Of a stretch of 64,000 nt of DNA, positions 26,323 through 35,299 are shown piece by piece. The stretch spans positions 1-64,000 of the forward strand of contig CAMCRZ010000013.1 of assembly GCA_945877425.1 (NCBI GenBank). Direction: 5' to 3'. The first letter of the stretch is position 1. Each line of letters starts with the position of its first letter. Under the pieces are notes generated by a model. The model did no database searches, was not told the DNA's origin, and worked only from the letters and a program-made list of their open reading frames with translations. The stretch is from an uncultured Treponema sp. (GTDB taxonomy: Bacteria; Spirochaetota; Spirochaetia; Treponematales; Treponemataceae). A program made the position numbers and the translations under genes.

Positions 26323-27371
26323 AGCTTTTCACCGTAATAAATTCCAGCCCATTCCCATCTTCCGTGAATATCAGGATCAGCAGGAAAATTTACTTTGCGG
26401 AAATACAGGTACCACACGTTAATGTATGTGCTCCAGCCCCATGTGCGTAAATAAGCTTCGTTTGGCGTAGAAGAAGAATCAAGTTCCGGGCTGTAACGTA
26501 TGCGCTGACCGTTCATGTAATCATGCATTGAAAAACTTTGCTGGGCGTTAGAGTCAGTTTCGTCCTGCCGCCATGACATTGCAAAAAAGTTTACCTTTGA
26601 CTTGTATTTGTCCAGAGCCCTGTAGTTGTAGTTTGAAATTGCAGTTTTTACCGCTGAAACAAGAGCGTCAAGGCTTTCGAAAGTCCAGTCTTTAGGAGAA
26701 TTGTTAAAGTCAATCAGCTGTCTGGCGTTTAAGTAAGCGTTTGGAATTCCTGCAATCTGAATGGAAAATGCATCGTCCTGTTCAAGAAACTGATTGTAAG
26801 TTTTAAGTGCAAGAGTCCATTCGCCTTCCTTTTCATATTCAAGAGCAAGCCTGTAGTAAGATTCAGTAAGGCTGATTTGTCCCGGAAATTTTGAAATGAG
26901 TTTCGTAAAGTAAGAAATTCTGTTTGCCGGAACTGTACTTATCTGAATGAGATGCTGGAGACACAAAAAGTGAATGGAATTTTCGTTTATCATCAAATCA
27001 TCGTAATTGTTGATAATCCGCTCAAAGTAATATTCAGCCACCGGTTTTGAATCTGTTTCAAGATAAGCGTATGCCGTCATAAGCAGCCAGTATGCGTTGT
27101 ATGGATCCTGGGGATGATTTTCAACCCATTCAGTAAGGAAAAGCGTAAGTGAATTGTAGTCTTTAACGGAAAGCATATTTGTTGCAATCTTATTTACTAC
27201 GGCAAAACGTGCTTCCTGAGACAAATCATCTTTTTCAAGAAATTCGGCAAGGCTTTTCTGTGTTTGAATATATTCCTTAGTAATTGATTTATTTTGTTCA
27301 GAGGTAACGCTGCAGCTTAAAAAAGCAAAACAAAGTAATGCAGCTGCTGTAAAAATCTTCTTCTTAAGCAT
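26319..27371 (-). CDS. Hypothetical lipoprotein with helical (TPR-like) repeats
   Basis: This protein of 350 residues has a lipoprotein signal ending AFLSC. The mature region is made of helix pairs with TPR-like character (for example YRLALEYEKEGEWTLALKTY). It ends with a tryptophan-rich segment (TWGWSTYINVWYLYF). It is the first gene of a two-gene operon with the MltD-like transglycosylase, coupled by a 4-nt overlap. It may organise or localise that enzyme. No named family is recognised. Confidence 0.65.
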   Translation of the reverse strand: MLKKKIFTAAALLCFAFLSCSVTSEQNKSITKEYIQTQKSLAEFLEKDDLSQEARFAVVNKIATNMLSVKDYNSLTLFLTEWVENHPQDPYNAYWLLMTAYAYLETDSKPVAEYYFERIINNYDDLMINENSIHFLCLQHLIQISTVPANRISYFTKLISKFPGQISLTESYYRLALEYEKEGEWTLALKTYNQFLEQDDAFSIQIAGIPNAYLNARQLIDFNNSPKDWTFESLDALVSAVKTAISNYNYRALDKYKSKVNFFAMSWRQDETDSNAQQSFSMHDYMNGQRIRYSPELDSSSTPNEAYLRTWGWSTYINVWYLYFRKVNFPADPDIHGRWEWAGIYYGEKL

Positions 27372-27448
27372 AGGGCAATTTTAACAAAGCTGTAAGTTAT
27401 TGGCAAGAACTTTAAGTTGTTGTATGTTTATAGGGTTAAGGCAATATT

Positions 27449-28099
27449 ATGAGTAATAGAGAGAAAAAACGAACTTTTTTTATAATTCCACAGACAAAGG
27501 AAAATGTTAAGGCAGAAATACTTTTAGCCTGCGGTTTCATTCTGATTTTAGTGGGCTTAGTTTATGCCGTGCTTAAATTCAGGAATGGTGAAAATTCCGT
27601 AAGCGTGATTCAGCCTGTAGTTTTTCTTGTTTTAGGAGAGCTTTTTCTTTTTTCAACATTTGCTTTTTCTAAAAATGCAGTAACTTTTTGTTTAGGTCAG
27701 ATTTTCATTATGACCGGGATTTTAAATCTTCTGTATGCAGTTGAAATTATAAAAGTTCCTTTTGCTCAGACATGGCCTTCGATTGTATTGTTCGTGGGAT
27801 TTTCAATTTTTACTACAGGCATTTATAAAAACAGGTCAATCTGTGCAACATATATGTTTCCTTCTATTATGATTTTTCTGATGGGCGTGATTTTCTTTCT
27901 GTTTTCATTTAAAATCATTACTCAGGAATTCAGGGACGTTGTAAGCCGGATGTGGCCTTTCGTTTTTATTTGCATCGGAGTGCTTTTAGTTTCAATTTTT
28001 TTCATTCAGCAGAAAAGCAGTAAAGACTTTCCTTACATGAAAGATGATTCTGTTTCTGAAAATTTTGAAGATGACATAAAGTCTGGAGAAGGTTTTTAA
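27449..28099 (+). CDS. Hypothetical integral membrane protein
   Basis: This 216-residue protein has about six hydrophobic segments and short charged tails. TM segments recur in a pattern of two per repeat (for example ILLACGFILILVGLVYAV, then VVFLVLGELFLFS), reminiscent of LiaF-type N-terminal membrane domains. No catalytic motif is seen. The following TPR lipoprotein gene begins 22 nt later, so they are likely co-transcribed. Function unknown. Confidence 0.55.
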   Translation: MSNREKKRTFFIIPQTKENVKAEILLACGFILILVGLVYAVLKFRNGENSVSVIQPVVFLVLGELFLFSTFAFSKNAVTFCLGQIFIMTGILNLLYAVEIIKVPFAQTWPSIVLFVGFSIFTTGIYKNRSICATYMFPSIMIFLMGVIFFLFSFKIITQEFRDVVSRMWPFVFICIGVLLVSIFFIQQKSSKDFPYMKDDSVSENFEDDIKSGEGF

Positions 28100-28120
28100 T
28101 TACGCTAATGGAGAACGTTT

Positions 28121-29851
28121 TTGAATAAAAAAAGGGCTTTCTGTAAATATTCTGCCCTTGCTGGTTTTTTAGTTTTATTTTTCTCATGCGCCAGTTCTCC
28201 TGCACCGGAAGCCGTGTCTAAAAGCGGAACGGTTGTAGTTATTCATCCTGATGTAAAGCAAAACAGAACTTTTTTTTCTTCAATAAATAAGCGTGCTGTT
28301 GAACTTGCAGAAAACGGTTCTCCAGAAAGTCTGAAAATGGCAGTTTCACTTGTACACAAAAGCAATGACGAAGAATACACTGAAAACGAAAGAGTGTTTC
28401 TGGGAATGTGTTCAAGCATTATGGAAATTCTCTGGCCTTCAGAAAACAGCACATGGGACATTCCTTCGTTTCCCCGTGAAAATCAGTATATTGGAGCAAT
28501 AGACAGTGCAAGGCGCGGCATTTTCGATTCAAGTACAGGTAACTCTGATTTTTTTACCATTACGCTTCCTTCACTTGTAGTAGTTACGGCAGAAAATAAA
28601 AGCGACTACATTCAAAGTGCCCGGGAGTCTTTGCAGAATGCCCTTTCTTTGCAAAGTGATTCAGTTATGGCGCTGTATCTTTACGGCAGGCTTCTTGAAA
28701 AAAAAGGCGAATACAGTGAAGCGTTGAAATATCTGGAAAAGGCAAAAACTTTTTCTCCTTCAAATTTTGAAATCCTCTTTGCGCTGATGAACTGCTACTA
28801 CAATTGCGGTGAATATAATTCGGCATACATTATAGGCGAAAGTCTTTTGTCACGTTTTCCTCAAAATGTAGATGTGCTTCACTTAAGTTCACGGTGCGCA
28901 TACGGAACAGGCAATCTTGATAAGGCAGAAGAGTACGTTGTAAGAATCATTCTTCTTGAACCTGAAAACATTTCGTTTTTATTGTTTCGTGCAAAAATCC
29001 TTATGGAAAAGGCTGACTATATCCGTGCATCTTCTTTGCTTGATGTTTATTCCAGAAGTGATGTTGATGGAAAAGACTATCTGCTTCTAAGGGCTCAGCT
29101 TCAGCGTGACTGGAATAAGAATTTAACTGCTGCAGGTGAAATCATTGGCAAGGCATTGCGTCTTTATCCTCAGGACATGGAAGTTCAGCTTTTTGCAGCA
29201 GAAATTGCATCTTCTTCGGGAATTGCGGTAAACGGCTTAAAGGCTGTTGATATTGCAGGCTTGGTGCTTAAGTCTGATTCTTCAAATTACCGTGGAATGA
29301 AAGTTTACGTTACTGAAATGATAAAAATGTCTTCATGGCAGGAAGCCTACACTTACAGCAGTAAAGTTATAGGAATGTCCTGCGCTGATGATGAAGATTT
29401 TTACAGTCACATTGAAATCTGTCTTGCCCTGAAAAAAAATGATGAAGCTTCGTTAATAGTAAATAGGCTTTATTCAAAAAATCCCCAGGACGAAAACATT
29501 CTGCAGTGCTACATAAAAGTCCTTATTGCTACAGGAAAAAAAGATGCTGCCCTTGAAATGATAAACAGGCTTCTTCCTTCAGCAAATGCAAAAATGAAAA
29601 GCTTTCTATACTACGAAAGAAGTTTCTACAACACAAATGATGATGATGTTTTAAATGATTTGCGTTCAAGCCTTACTTCAAATCCTAGAAACAAAGATTC
29701 ACTTTACCGCCTTTATGAAATTTACTACGGAAAAAAAGACTGGAACAGGGCGCAGTATTATTTAAAGCAGGTTGTTGCACTTGATTCCCAAAATACACGC
29801 CTTCTTGAAAAAAATGCAGAACTTGACGCCCTTCGCGGCAAAACCCAGTGA
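28121..29851 (+). CDS. TPR-repeat lipoprotein
   Basis: This protein of 576 residues starts at TTG (28121), with GGAG about 10 nt upstream and no early in-frame ATG. A lipoprotein signal ends LFFSC. The rest is tetratricopeptide repeats across ~160-570 (YLYGRLLEKKGEYSEALKYL, then several degenerate copies, ending YGKKDWNRAQYYLKQV). TPR proteins in the envelope usually scaffold complexes. The neighbours (membrane protein upstream, Sec genes downstream) suggest an envelope role, but the partner is unknown. About 100 nt separate it from yajC. Confidence 0.75.
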   Translation: MNKKRAFCKYSALAGFLVLFFSCASSPAPEAVSKSGTVVVIHPDVKQNRTFFSSINKRAVELAENGSPESLKMAVSLVHKSNDEEYTENERVFLGMCSSIMEILWPSENSTWDIPSFPRENQYIGAIDSARRGIFDSSTGNSDFFTITLPSLVVVTAENKSDYIQSARESLQNALSLQSDSVMALYLYGRLLEKKGEYSEALKYLEKAKTFSPSNFEILFALMNCYYNCGEYNSAYIIGESLLSRFPQNVDVLHLSSRCAYGTGNLDKAEEYVVRIILLEPENISFLLFRAKILMEKADYIRASSLLDVYSRSDVDGKDYLLLRAQLQRDWNKNLTAAGEIIGKALRLYPQDMEVQLFAAEIASSSGIAVNGLKAVDIAGLVLKSDSSNYRGMKVYVTEMIKMSSWQEAYTYSSKVIGMSCADDEDFYSHIEICLALKKNDEASLIVNRLYSKNPQDENILQCYIKVLIATGKKDAALEMINRLLPSANAKMKSFLYYERSFYNTNDDDVLNDLRSSLTSNPRNKDSLYRLYEIYYGKKDWNRAQYYLKQVVALDSQNTRLLEKNAELDALRGKTQ

Positions 29852-29950
29852 AACTTAGTGCGAATACGATAACGTAAACTTTCTACTTGTAAAATGCATA
29901 AAATAGTGTTAATCTTGATTACTAACTTTAAAAAATAGGAAGGAACTAAA

Positions 29951-30364
29951 ATGTCTTTTATCCCTCTTTTCCTGCAGCAGCAACAAACGCAGCAGGGTAG
30001 TCCTTTTGGAATGATAATTCCATTAATTTTTATCGTTCTTATCATGTATTTTTTCATGATTCGTCCTCAGAGCAAAAAGCAGAAGGAAATGCAGAAACTT
30101 CTTGATTCTCTTGAAAAAGGAGACAAAGTTGTTACTATCGGCGGCATTCATGGAAAAATTTCTTCTGTAAAAGAAAAATCTGTTGTACTCGAAATTGATG
30201 ACAACGTAAAAGTTGAATTCAATAAAACAGCTATTGCTACAGTGGTAAACAAAATAAATCCACCGGCAGACAAAAAATCTAAAAAAGAAAAGAAAGGTTC
30301 TGCAGAAAAATCAACTGACATTGCAGCTGAAATAACAGAATCTGGAGAAGCTAAGAATGAATAA
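29951..30364 (+). CDS. yajC: Sec translocon accessory protein YajC
   Basis: This 137-residue single-TM protein joins SecD and SecF in the holotranslocon. The TM (~17-38) is followed by IRPQSKKQKEMQKLLDSLEKGDKVVTIGGIHG, the family core (given here only in outline). The C-terminal tail is long and Lys/Glu-rich. The RBS AGGAAGGAAC is strong. The end overlaps secD by 8 nt, so the operon yajC-secD-secF is tightly coupled. Confidence 0.93.
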   Translation: MSFIPLFLQQQQTQQGSPFGMIIPLIFIVLIMYFFMIRPQSKKQKEMQKLLDSLEKGDKVVTIGGIHGKISSVKEKSVVLEIDDNVKVEFNKTAIATVVNKINPPADKKSKKEKKGSAEKSTDIAAEITESGEAKNE

Positions 30365-32135
30365 GAAAAGTCGTCTTCTTTTAATTCTTGTAGTACTTGG
30401 TGCTTGTCTTGCATTTTTGTGGCCTTCTTTAACATGGTATTTCCGTACATCAGAAGAAGATCAGCAGAAAGCACTTTGGTCTCTTGAAAAAATTAAAGAT
30501 TATTCAGAAAAATGTGCTGACAAAGATGTAAATGAATTTATTGCAGCAGTAAAAGCAAATAAAGATGCAGTTCTTACAGAAGATCAGGCATGGCTTGCTG
30601 ATGTTGCTAAGAAAAATTACAAGGAAGCAAAAAAAAGCGTTCCTTCTCCAATGACACTTGGAGCAGCATTGGACTCTTTCGGCTTTATGGCCAGAAACAA
30701 GGAAGAAGCAGAAAACAATTTCCGTAAAATTATTGAATCAAACTACCGCACAGCTATTCTTAAAAACAAGAAAAACTATCAGAATTCAGTAAAGCTTGGT
30801 CTTGATTTAAGCGGCGGTATTAACGTTATTGTAAAGGCAGATCTTGATGCAGCAGTTAACGCTCAGAAAGATTCAGGTGCTGCAGAAGAACAGATTAAAA
30901 GAGAAGTAATGGAAAATGCCATTACAACTTTAACAAACAGCATTGACCAGTTCGGTTTAAGTTCACCTACAATTCGTCAGCAGGGCGAAGACCGCATTTA
31001 CATTGAACTTCCTGGTTCAGCAGATGCAAGTCAGGTAAACGCAATCATTGCAGGTCGTGGAAGCTTAAGTTTCCGTCTTGTAAATGAACAGGCAACATCA
31101 GACTTTAACGAATATTACAAAAACAACAAGTCTTTGTGTTTTGATGATAACGGCAATCTTACAGAAGAAGCAGCAGCTTTTGTTCCTGAAGGCTACGAAC
31201 TTCTTGGCGTATACGAAACAGATGAATACGGTCTTGAACAGAGAAACGTGTACACACCTTACGCTATTGTAGATAAAGTTCCTGCTCTTGACGGACAGTC
31301 TGTTACAGCAGCTGAAGTTGGCCGTGAAGAAATTTCAAACAAAATCCAGGTAAATTTCAGACTTAACGAAGAAGGTGCAAAGATTTTTGCAGACTTTACT
31401 ACAGCAAACAAAGGCAGACAGCTTTGTATTGTAAGTGACGGAAAAATCAAGTCAATTGCTACAATCAACGATGCAATTACAGGCGGAAGCGTTGCCCTTA
31501 CAGGTTCATTCTCTGCACAGGAAGCTGACAATCTCCGCAAAGTTCTTAAAACAGCAGTTCTTAACGTACCTCTTTCAATTGAAAGCCAGCAGAGTATTGG
31601 TGCAGCTTTAGGAGCTAAGTCAATACGTCAGGGAATTATGGCTATTGGAATTGGTCTTATTGCCATTATGATTTTTATGCTCATTTGGTACAAAGGAGCA
31701 GGCGTTAATGCTTGTGTTGCTCAAATTCTTAACCTTTACATTATGTTCAGTATTTTAAGTGCATTAAATCTTACGCTTACACTTCCAATGATTGCAGGTA
31801 TGATTCTTACAATCGGTATGGCAGTTGATGCTAACGTAATCATCTTTGAACGCATTAAAGAAGAACTTGCACTTGGAAAAGAAAGGGCAGCAGCTATTGC
31901 TAATGGTTTTGATGATGCTTTATGGGCAATCCTTGACTCTAACATTACAACATTCATTGCAGCAGCATTTATGAGCCAGCTTGGTTCTGGCGCAATTCAG
32001 GGATTTGCATATTCTCTTGCAATTGGTGTAGTTTCAACATTGTTTACTGCTCTTGTAGTAAGCCGTCTTATATTCGACTTTGGTACAGAAGCCATGCACA
32101 AAAAGAGCATCAGCATCAGCTGGAGGATTAAATAA
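30357..32135 (+). CDS. secD: Protein translocase subunit SecD
   Basis: This inner-membrane protein of 592 residues uses the proton motive force to help release exported proteins. An N-terminal TM, a large periplasmic P1 domain (with GLDLSGGINVIV, the SecD signature near residue 145) and five C-terminal TMs (~420-580) are present. The DANVIIFERIKEEL motif is conserved. The P1 domain carries an insertion between the usual strands (~225-310). The stop codon overlaps the secF start by one base (32135), so they are translated together. Confidence 0.95.
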   Translation: MNKKSRLLLILVVLGACLAFLWPSLTWYFRTSEEDQQKALWSLEKIKDYSEKCADKDVNEFIAAVKANKDAVLTEDQAWLADVAKKNYKEAKKSVPSPMTLGAALDSFGFMARNKEEAENNFRKIIESNYRTAILKNKKNYQNSVKLGLDLSGGINVIVKADLDAAVNAQKDSGAAEEQIKREVMENAITTLTNSIDQFGLSSPTIRQQGEDRIYIELPGSADASQVNAIIAGRGSLSFRLVNEQATSDFNEYYKNNKSLCFDDNGNLTEEAAAFVPEGYELLGVYETDEYGLEQRNVYTPYAIVDKVPALDGQSVTAAEVGREEISNKIQVNFRLNEEGAKIFADFTTANKGRQLCIVSDGKIKSIATINDAITGGSVALTGSFSAQEADNLRKVLKTAVLNVPLSIESQQSIGAALGAKSIRQGIMAIGIGLIAIMIFMLIWYKGAGVNACVAQILNLYIMFSILSALNLTLTLPMIAGMILTIGMAVDANVIIFERIKEELALGKERAAAIANGFDDALWAILDSNITTFIAAAFMSQLGSGAIQGFAYSLAIGVVSTLFTALVVSRLIFDFGTEAMHKKSISISWRIK

Positions 32136-33100
32136 TGAAAACAGTTAAAAATTTCAGCAAAGGCTTTGTTCCTTGTGCAATTATAAGCATTGCAATTATT
32201 CTTTTTGGTGCAGCAGGATTGTTTACAAAGGGAATCAATTTCGGTATTGATTTTGTTCCAGGTCTTCTTGAAGAAGTAAAAATTACAGCTTCAGCAGAAG
32301 GGAATGCAGAAAACATTTCCAGCGATGATGTAAGAAGTGCAATTACAGAATTTTCTGTTTCTGTAAAAGAACTTGAAAGCGACGGCGTAAAATCTTTCCA
32401 GATTCGTGCAAAGGCAAACAGTAACGACGACACAAACGTTGCATTGAAAAACAGCATTTTAACATCTTTGACACAGAAGTTCGGTGAAAACAGCGTAGAA
32501 ATTTTAAAAGAAGATTTCGTAGGTTCAAGTTTTTCAAGCTCACTTGCAGTAAAATCGATTATGCTTGCAGTTGTAACTTTGCTTTTGATTTGGGTTTATG
32601 CAACTATCCGCTTCCACTGGGATTTTGCCCTTGGAGCAATTGTAGCTTTAGTTCATGACTGTATGATTATGTTTACATTTATTTCGTGGAGTCAGATTGA
32701 ATTCAGCACAACAACTTTGGCAGCAGTTCTTACTATTTTCGGTTATTCTATTAACGCTACAGTTGTTATTCTTGACCGTGTTCGCGGAAACCTTCGCTTT
32801 GCAAAGACAAATGACTTTAAGGAAATTCTTAATAAGTCAATAACTGATACTTTAAATCGTTCTATCATTACAACAGTAACTACTTTGTTTGCGTCTATTT
32901 CACTTCTTGTGTTTACAACAGGAAGCATCAGGGACTTTGCAGTTGTACTTACAGTTGGTTTGATTTCAGGATGTTATTCTTCTATGTTCATTAGTTCTGG
33001 CGTAATTTCATTTATCCGCCGCAACTGGAAGAGCGAATATCAGGGACACGTTCATATGCCTAAAGTAAAGAAATCAGTTGAAATTCAACTTGATGACTAA
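32135..33100 (+). CDS. secF: Protein translocase subunit SecF
   Basis: This partner of SecD has 321 residues, with one N-terminal TM, a short periplasmic domain with GINFGIDFVPGLLEE in place of the usual GxDFxGG motif, and five C-terminal TMs. The motif SINATVVILDRVRGNLR matches the SecF consensus for the fourth TM region. It is the last gene of the yajC-secDF operon and is closed by a strong terminator. Confidence 0.95.
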   Translation: MKTVKNFSKGFVPCAIISIAIILFGAAGLFTKGINFGIDFVPGLLEEVKITASAEGNAENISSDDVRSAITEFSVSVKELESDGVKSFQIRAKANSNDDTNVALKNSILTSLTQKFGENSVEILKEDFVGSSFSSSLAVKSIMLAVVTLLLIWVYATIRFHWDFALGAIVALVHDCMIMFTFISWSQIEFSTTTLAAVLTIFGYSINATVVILDRVRGNLRFAKTNDFKEILNKSITDTLNRSIITTVTTLFASISLLVFTTGSIRDFAVVLTVGLISGCYSSMFISSGVISFIRRNWKSEYQGHVHMPKVKKSVEIQLDD

Positions 33101-33122
33101 AATTATTTTTAACAGTTAGTGT

Positions 33123-33158
33123 AATCCGCTGTGGTTTTCCATGGCGGATTTTTTTTTA
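33123..33158 (+). terminator. Intrinsic terminator after secF
   Basis: The stem AATCCGC/GCGGATT (33123-33129 with 33144-33150) has an inner TGG/CCA pairing and is followed by a run of T residues. Confidence 0.88.
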
Positions 33159-33225
33159 CAATAAGCTACAGCAGCATTGGTATTTGCCGCTTGCTGGAGT
33201 GTACTTGCCTATAACCTGAAAGTCT

Positions 33226-33262
33226 TTGCAACTGGAAAAATTTTTTTGTATAATTCAAACCA
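33226..33262 (+). promoter_or_regulatory. ispH promoter, leaderless configuration
   Basis: TTGCAA (33226-33231), a 17-nt spacer and a perfect TATAAT (33249-33254) lie 8 nt before the ATG. The predicted leader is 0-3 nt, with no SD. Confidence 0.7.
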
Positions 33263-34126
33263 ATGAAAATTATTAGAGCAAAAGTTTTGGGCTATTGTAT
33301 GGGCGTAAGGCGTGCGGTTCAGTCAGCAGAAAACGCTTTGGCTGAACAAAACGGAAACAAAATCTTTACACTTGGCCCTCTCATTCACAATCCATGTGTC
33401 TTGAAAAATCTTGAAGAAAAAGGCTTGAAAATCCTTGACGAAGAAAACCTTTATCTTGCAGACAGCAAATCAACTGTAATCATAAGGGCACACGGAACTA
33501 CTCCGTCTGTTTTGCAAACACTTGAAACTTCCGGGGCAAAAGTTCTGGATGCCACTTGTCCCAGAGTTCACTTAAGCCAGAAACGTGCTGCAGAATATTA
33601 CACTAAAGGTTACAGCGTAATTATTGCAGGAGACAGAAATCACGGCGAAGTTGTAAGCATAAGCGGTTATGCCCGAAATGACGTAACTGTAATAGAAAAC
33701 CATGACGAAGCAGAAAAGATGGAGCTTAACGAAAAAACTATTTTAATTGCCCAGACAACTTTCAGTCCTAAAGAGTTTGAAAAAATCGTTGAAGTGCTTA
33801 AATCAAAAAACGAAAAAATTGTTGTATTAAATTCAATTTGTTCTGCAACCTTGGAGCGTCAAAATGCTTTAAAAGATATAGCAGGGCTTGCTCAGGGAAT
33901 TCTTGTTATTGGCGGAAAAAATTCTGCAAACACACGGCGGCTTTACGAAACTGCCTGCACTTTGTTTGAAAAAGCACTGCTTATACAGAACGAAAGTGAA
34001 ATTACAGAAGACTTTTTCGCTATGGAAAGTGTTGCAATTACAGCAGGCGCTTCCACTCCGGATTACGTTATAGACAGAGTTGAAGAATTTCTGTCACGTA
34101 AATCAGCAGGAAAAAGCATAAACTGA
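33263..34126 (+). CDS. ispH: 4-hydroxy-3-methylbut-2-enyl diphosphate reductase
   Basis: This enzyme catalyses the last step of the MEP isoprenoid pathway, making IPP and DMAPP. It has 287 residues. The three cysteines that hold the iron-sulfur cluster are Cys12 (LGYCMGVRRA), Cys99 (DATCPRV) and Cys193 (NSICSAT). IRAHG and the TFSPKEFEKI region also fit. The promoter lies right against the start codon, so the mRNA is probably leaderless. The end overlaps the non-coding leader of the next gene. Confidence 0.96.
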   Translation: MKIIRAKVLGYCMGVRRAVQSAENALAEQNGNKIFTLGPLIHNPCVLKNLEEKGLKILDEENLYLADSKSTVIIRAHGTTPSVLQTLETSGAKVLDATCPRVHLSQKRAAEYYTKGYSVIIAGDRNHGEVVSISGYARNDVTVIENHDEAEKMELNEKTILIAQTTFSPKEFEKIVEVLKSKNEKIVVLNSICSATLERQNALKDIAGLAQGILVIGGKNSANTRRLYETACTLFEKALLIQNESEITEDFFAMESVAITAGASTPDYVIDRVEEFLSRKSAGKSIN

Positions 34127-34197
34127 TGCAATTCCGGCAAATATGTATCAACAACTCAAAAAGATATCCGATAATAAAAAATAGGGGGAATTTTTCC

Positions 34198-35298
34198 ATG
34201 AAAAAAATTGCTTTAGCAGCTGCACTTTTAACTTTAGCTGCTGCATCTTATGCTTATAATCCGCCTTTAGGTGGAGAGAATTTGCACAGTTTAACCAGCC
34301 CTGAACTTATTTCAGGAGGAGCTTCTGCAACAGGCGGTCCTATTTTTACAGTAGTTCCGGCTTCAATTACTTACAATCCGGCAATTACGGCTTTGGAGCA
34401 GCGTGTTACATTAGACTTAAGCGGAACAATGCTTTTTAACACAGAAAACAATCTTCCGGGAGATTCTTCTGTTGGCGGCGGATTTCAGCTGGGACTTTTA
34501 GTTCCTACAAGATACGGCGTTTTCACAGGAACAGTTCAAGGACTTTTCTGCGATATGTACAGCTTGAACATAGGAAATTCCGTTGTACTTCATGGCGGTG
34601 CTTCAAAAGACATTACGGAAAAGCTTTCTGTAGGAATGAACGTTTACACAGGATTTTACTTTGGCTGCGGCGGCGGTTCAGACTTTACTGTTGGTGCTGA
34701 TTTGGGAGTGTTGTATCTTCCAAACGACATTGGCTTCCTTAAAGAACCAAAATTCGGCATTTCTCTTTTAAATTGCGGAAAACCTGCTTCAAGCTACAAA
34801 GTTTTAGGCATAGACAAAAAAGAAGGCAATTCTTATCCGGGAATTTTAACGCCAAGAGTTTCTTTCGGTGCAGTTTTGTTTAAAACACCTTCAATTTCCG
34901 GCGGATTCAGTGCAGATTTGTCTTTCCCAACTTGTCAGAATGTTGTGGCTGACTTTGGATTCGGCGTTACAATGGCAAAAATTATAACAGTTGCAACAAG
35001 CTGGCAGGCAAATGTCCGTGAATTGCTGGAACAAAGCAGTGACGCTGTTTCATGGCCAAGTGTGGGCGTAAACTGCCGCCTTTCATTTAAGTCTGAGAAA
35101 GTAGGAAATAAATTTGCAGACTGGAAGCAAAGCGAAATTACACCTTCTTTAGCATGGCAGAACCTTTACTCAGGAATTCACGCCGTTAGCGCAGGTGCAA
35201 AAATCAATCTTGGCATGGAAGACAAGGACGCTCCGGTTATTTACCTTTGGGACGAAGAAATGACTGAAGACGAATCAACAGCAAACAATGGGGAATAA
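34198..35298 (+). CDS. Probable outer-membrane beta-barrel protein
   Basis: This protein of 366 residues has a signal peptide (ends ASYAY) and a Gly/aromatic-rich mature part. It has repeated amphipathic strands (GGGFQLGLLVPTRYGVFTG, SVGMNVYTGFYFGCGGG) and ends in a region rich in acidic residues. The overall look is like PorV/FadL-type barrels and the treponemal UPF0164 family; I cannot decide which. ATG 34198 has GGGGGAA upstream, whereas the longer ORF start at 34126 has no RBS. Only one base separates its stop from the next gene, the large Ig-repeat/OmpA protein, so the two are co-translated and probably work together. Confidence 0.65.
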   Translation: MKKIALAAALLTLAAASYAYNPPLGGENLHSLTSPELISGGASATGGPIFTVVPASITYNPAITALEQRVTLDLSGTMLFNTENNLPGDSSVGGGFQLGLLVPTRYGVFTGTVQGLFCDMYSLNIGNSVVLHGGASKDITEKLSVGMNVYTGFYFGCGGGSDFTVGADLGVLYLPNDIGFLKEPKFGISLLNCGKPASSYKVLGIDKKEGNSYPGILTPRVSFGAVLFKTPSISGGFSADLSFPTCQNVVADFGFGVTMAKIITVATSWQANVRELLEQSSDAVSWPSVGVNCRLSFKSEKVGNKFADWKQSEITPSLAWQNLYSGIHAVSAGAKINLGMEDKDAPVIYLWDEEMTEDESTANNGE

Positions 35299-35299
35299 A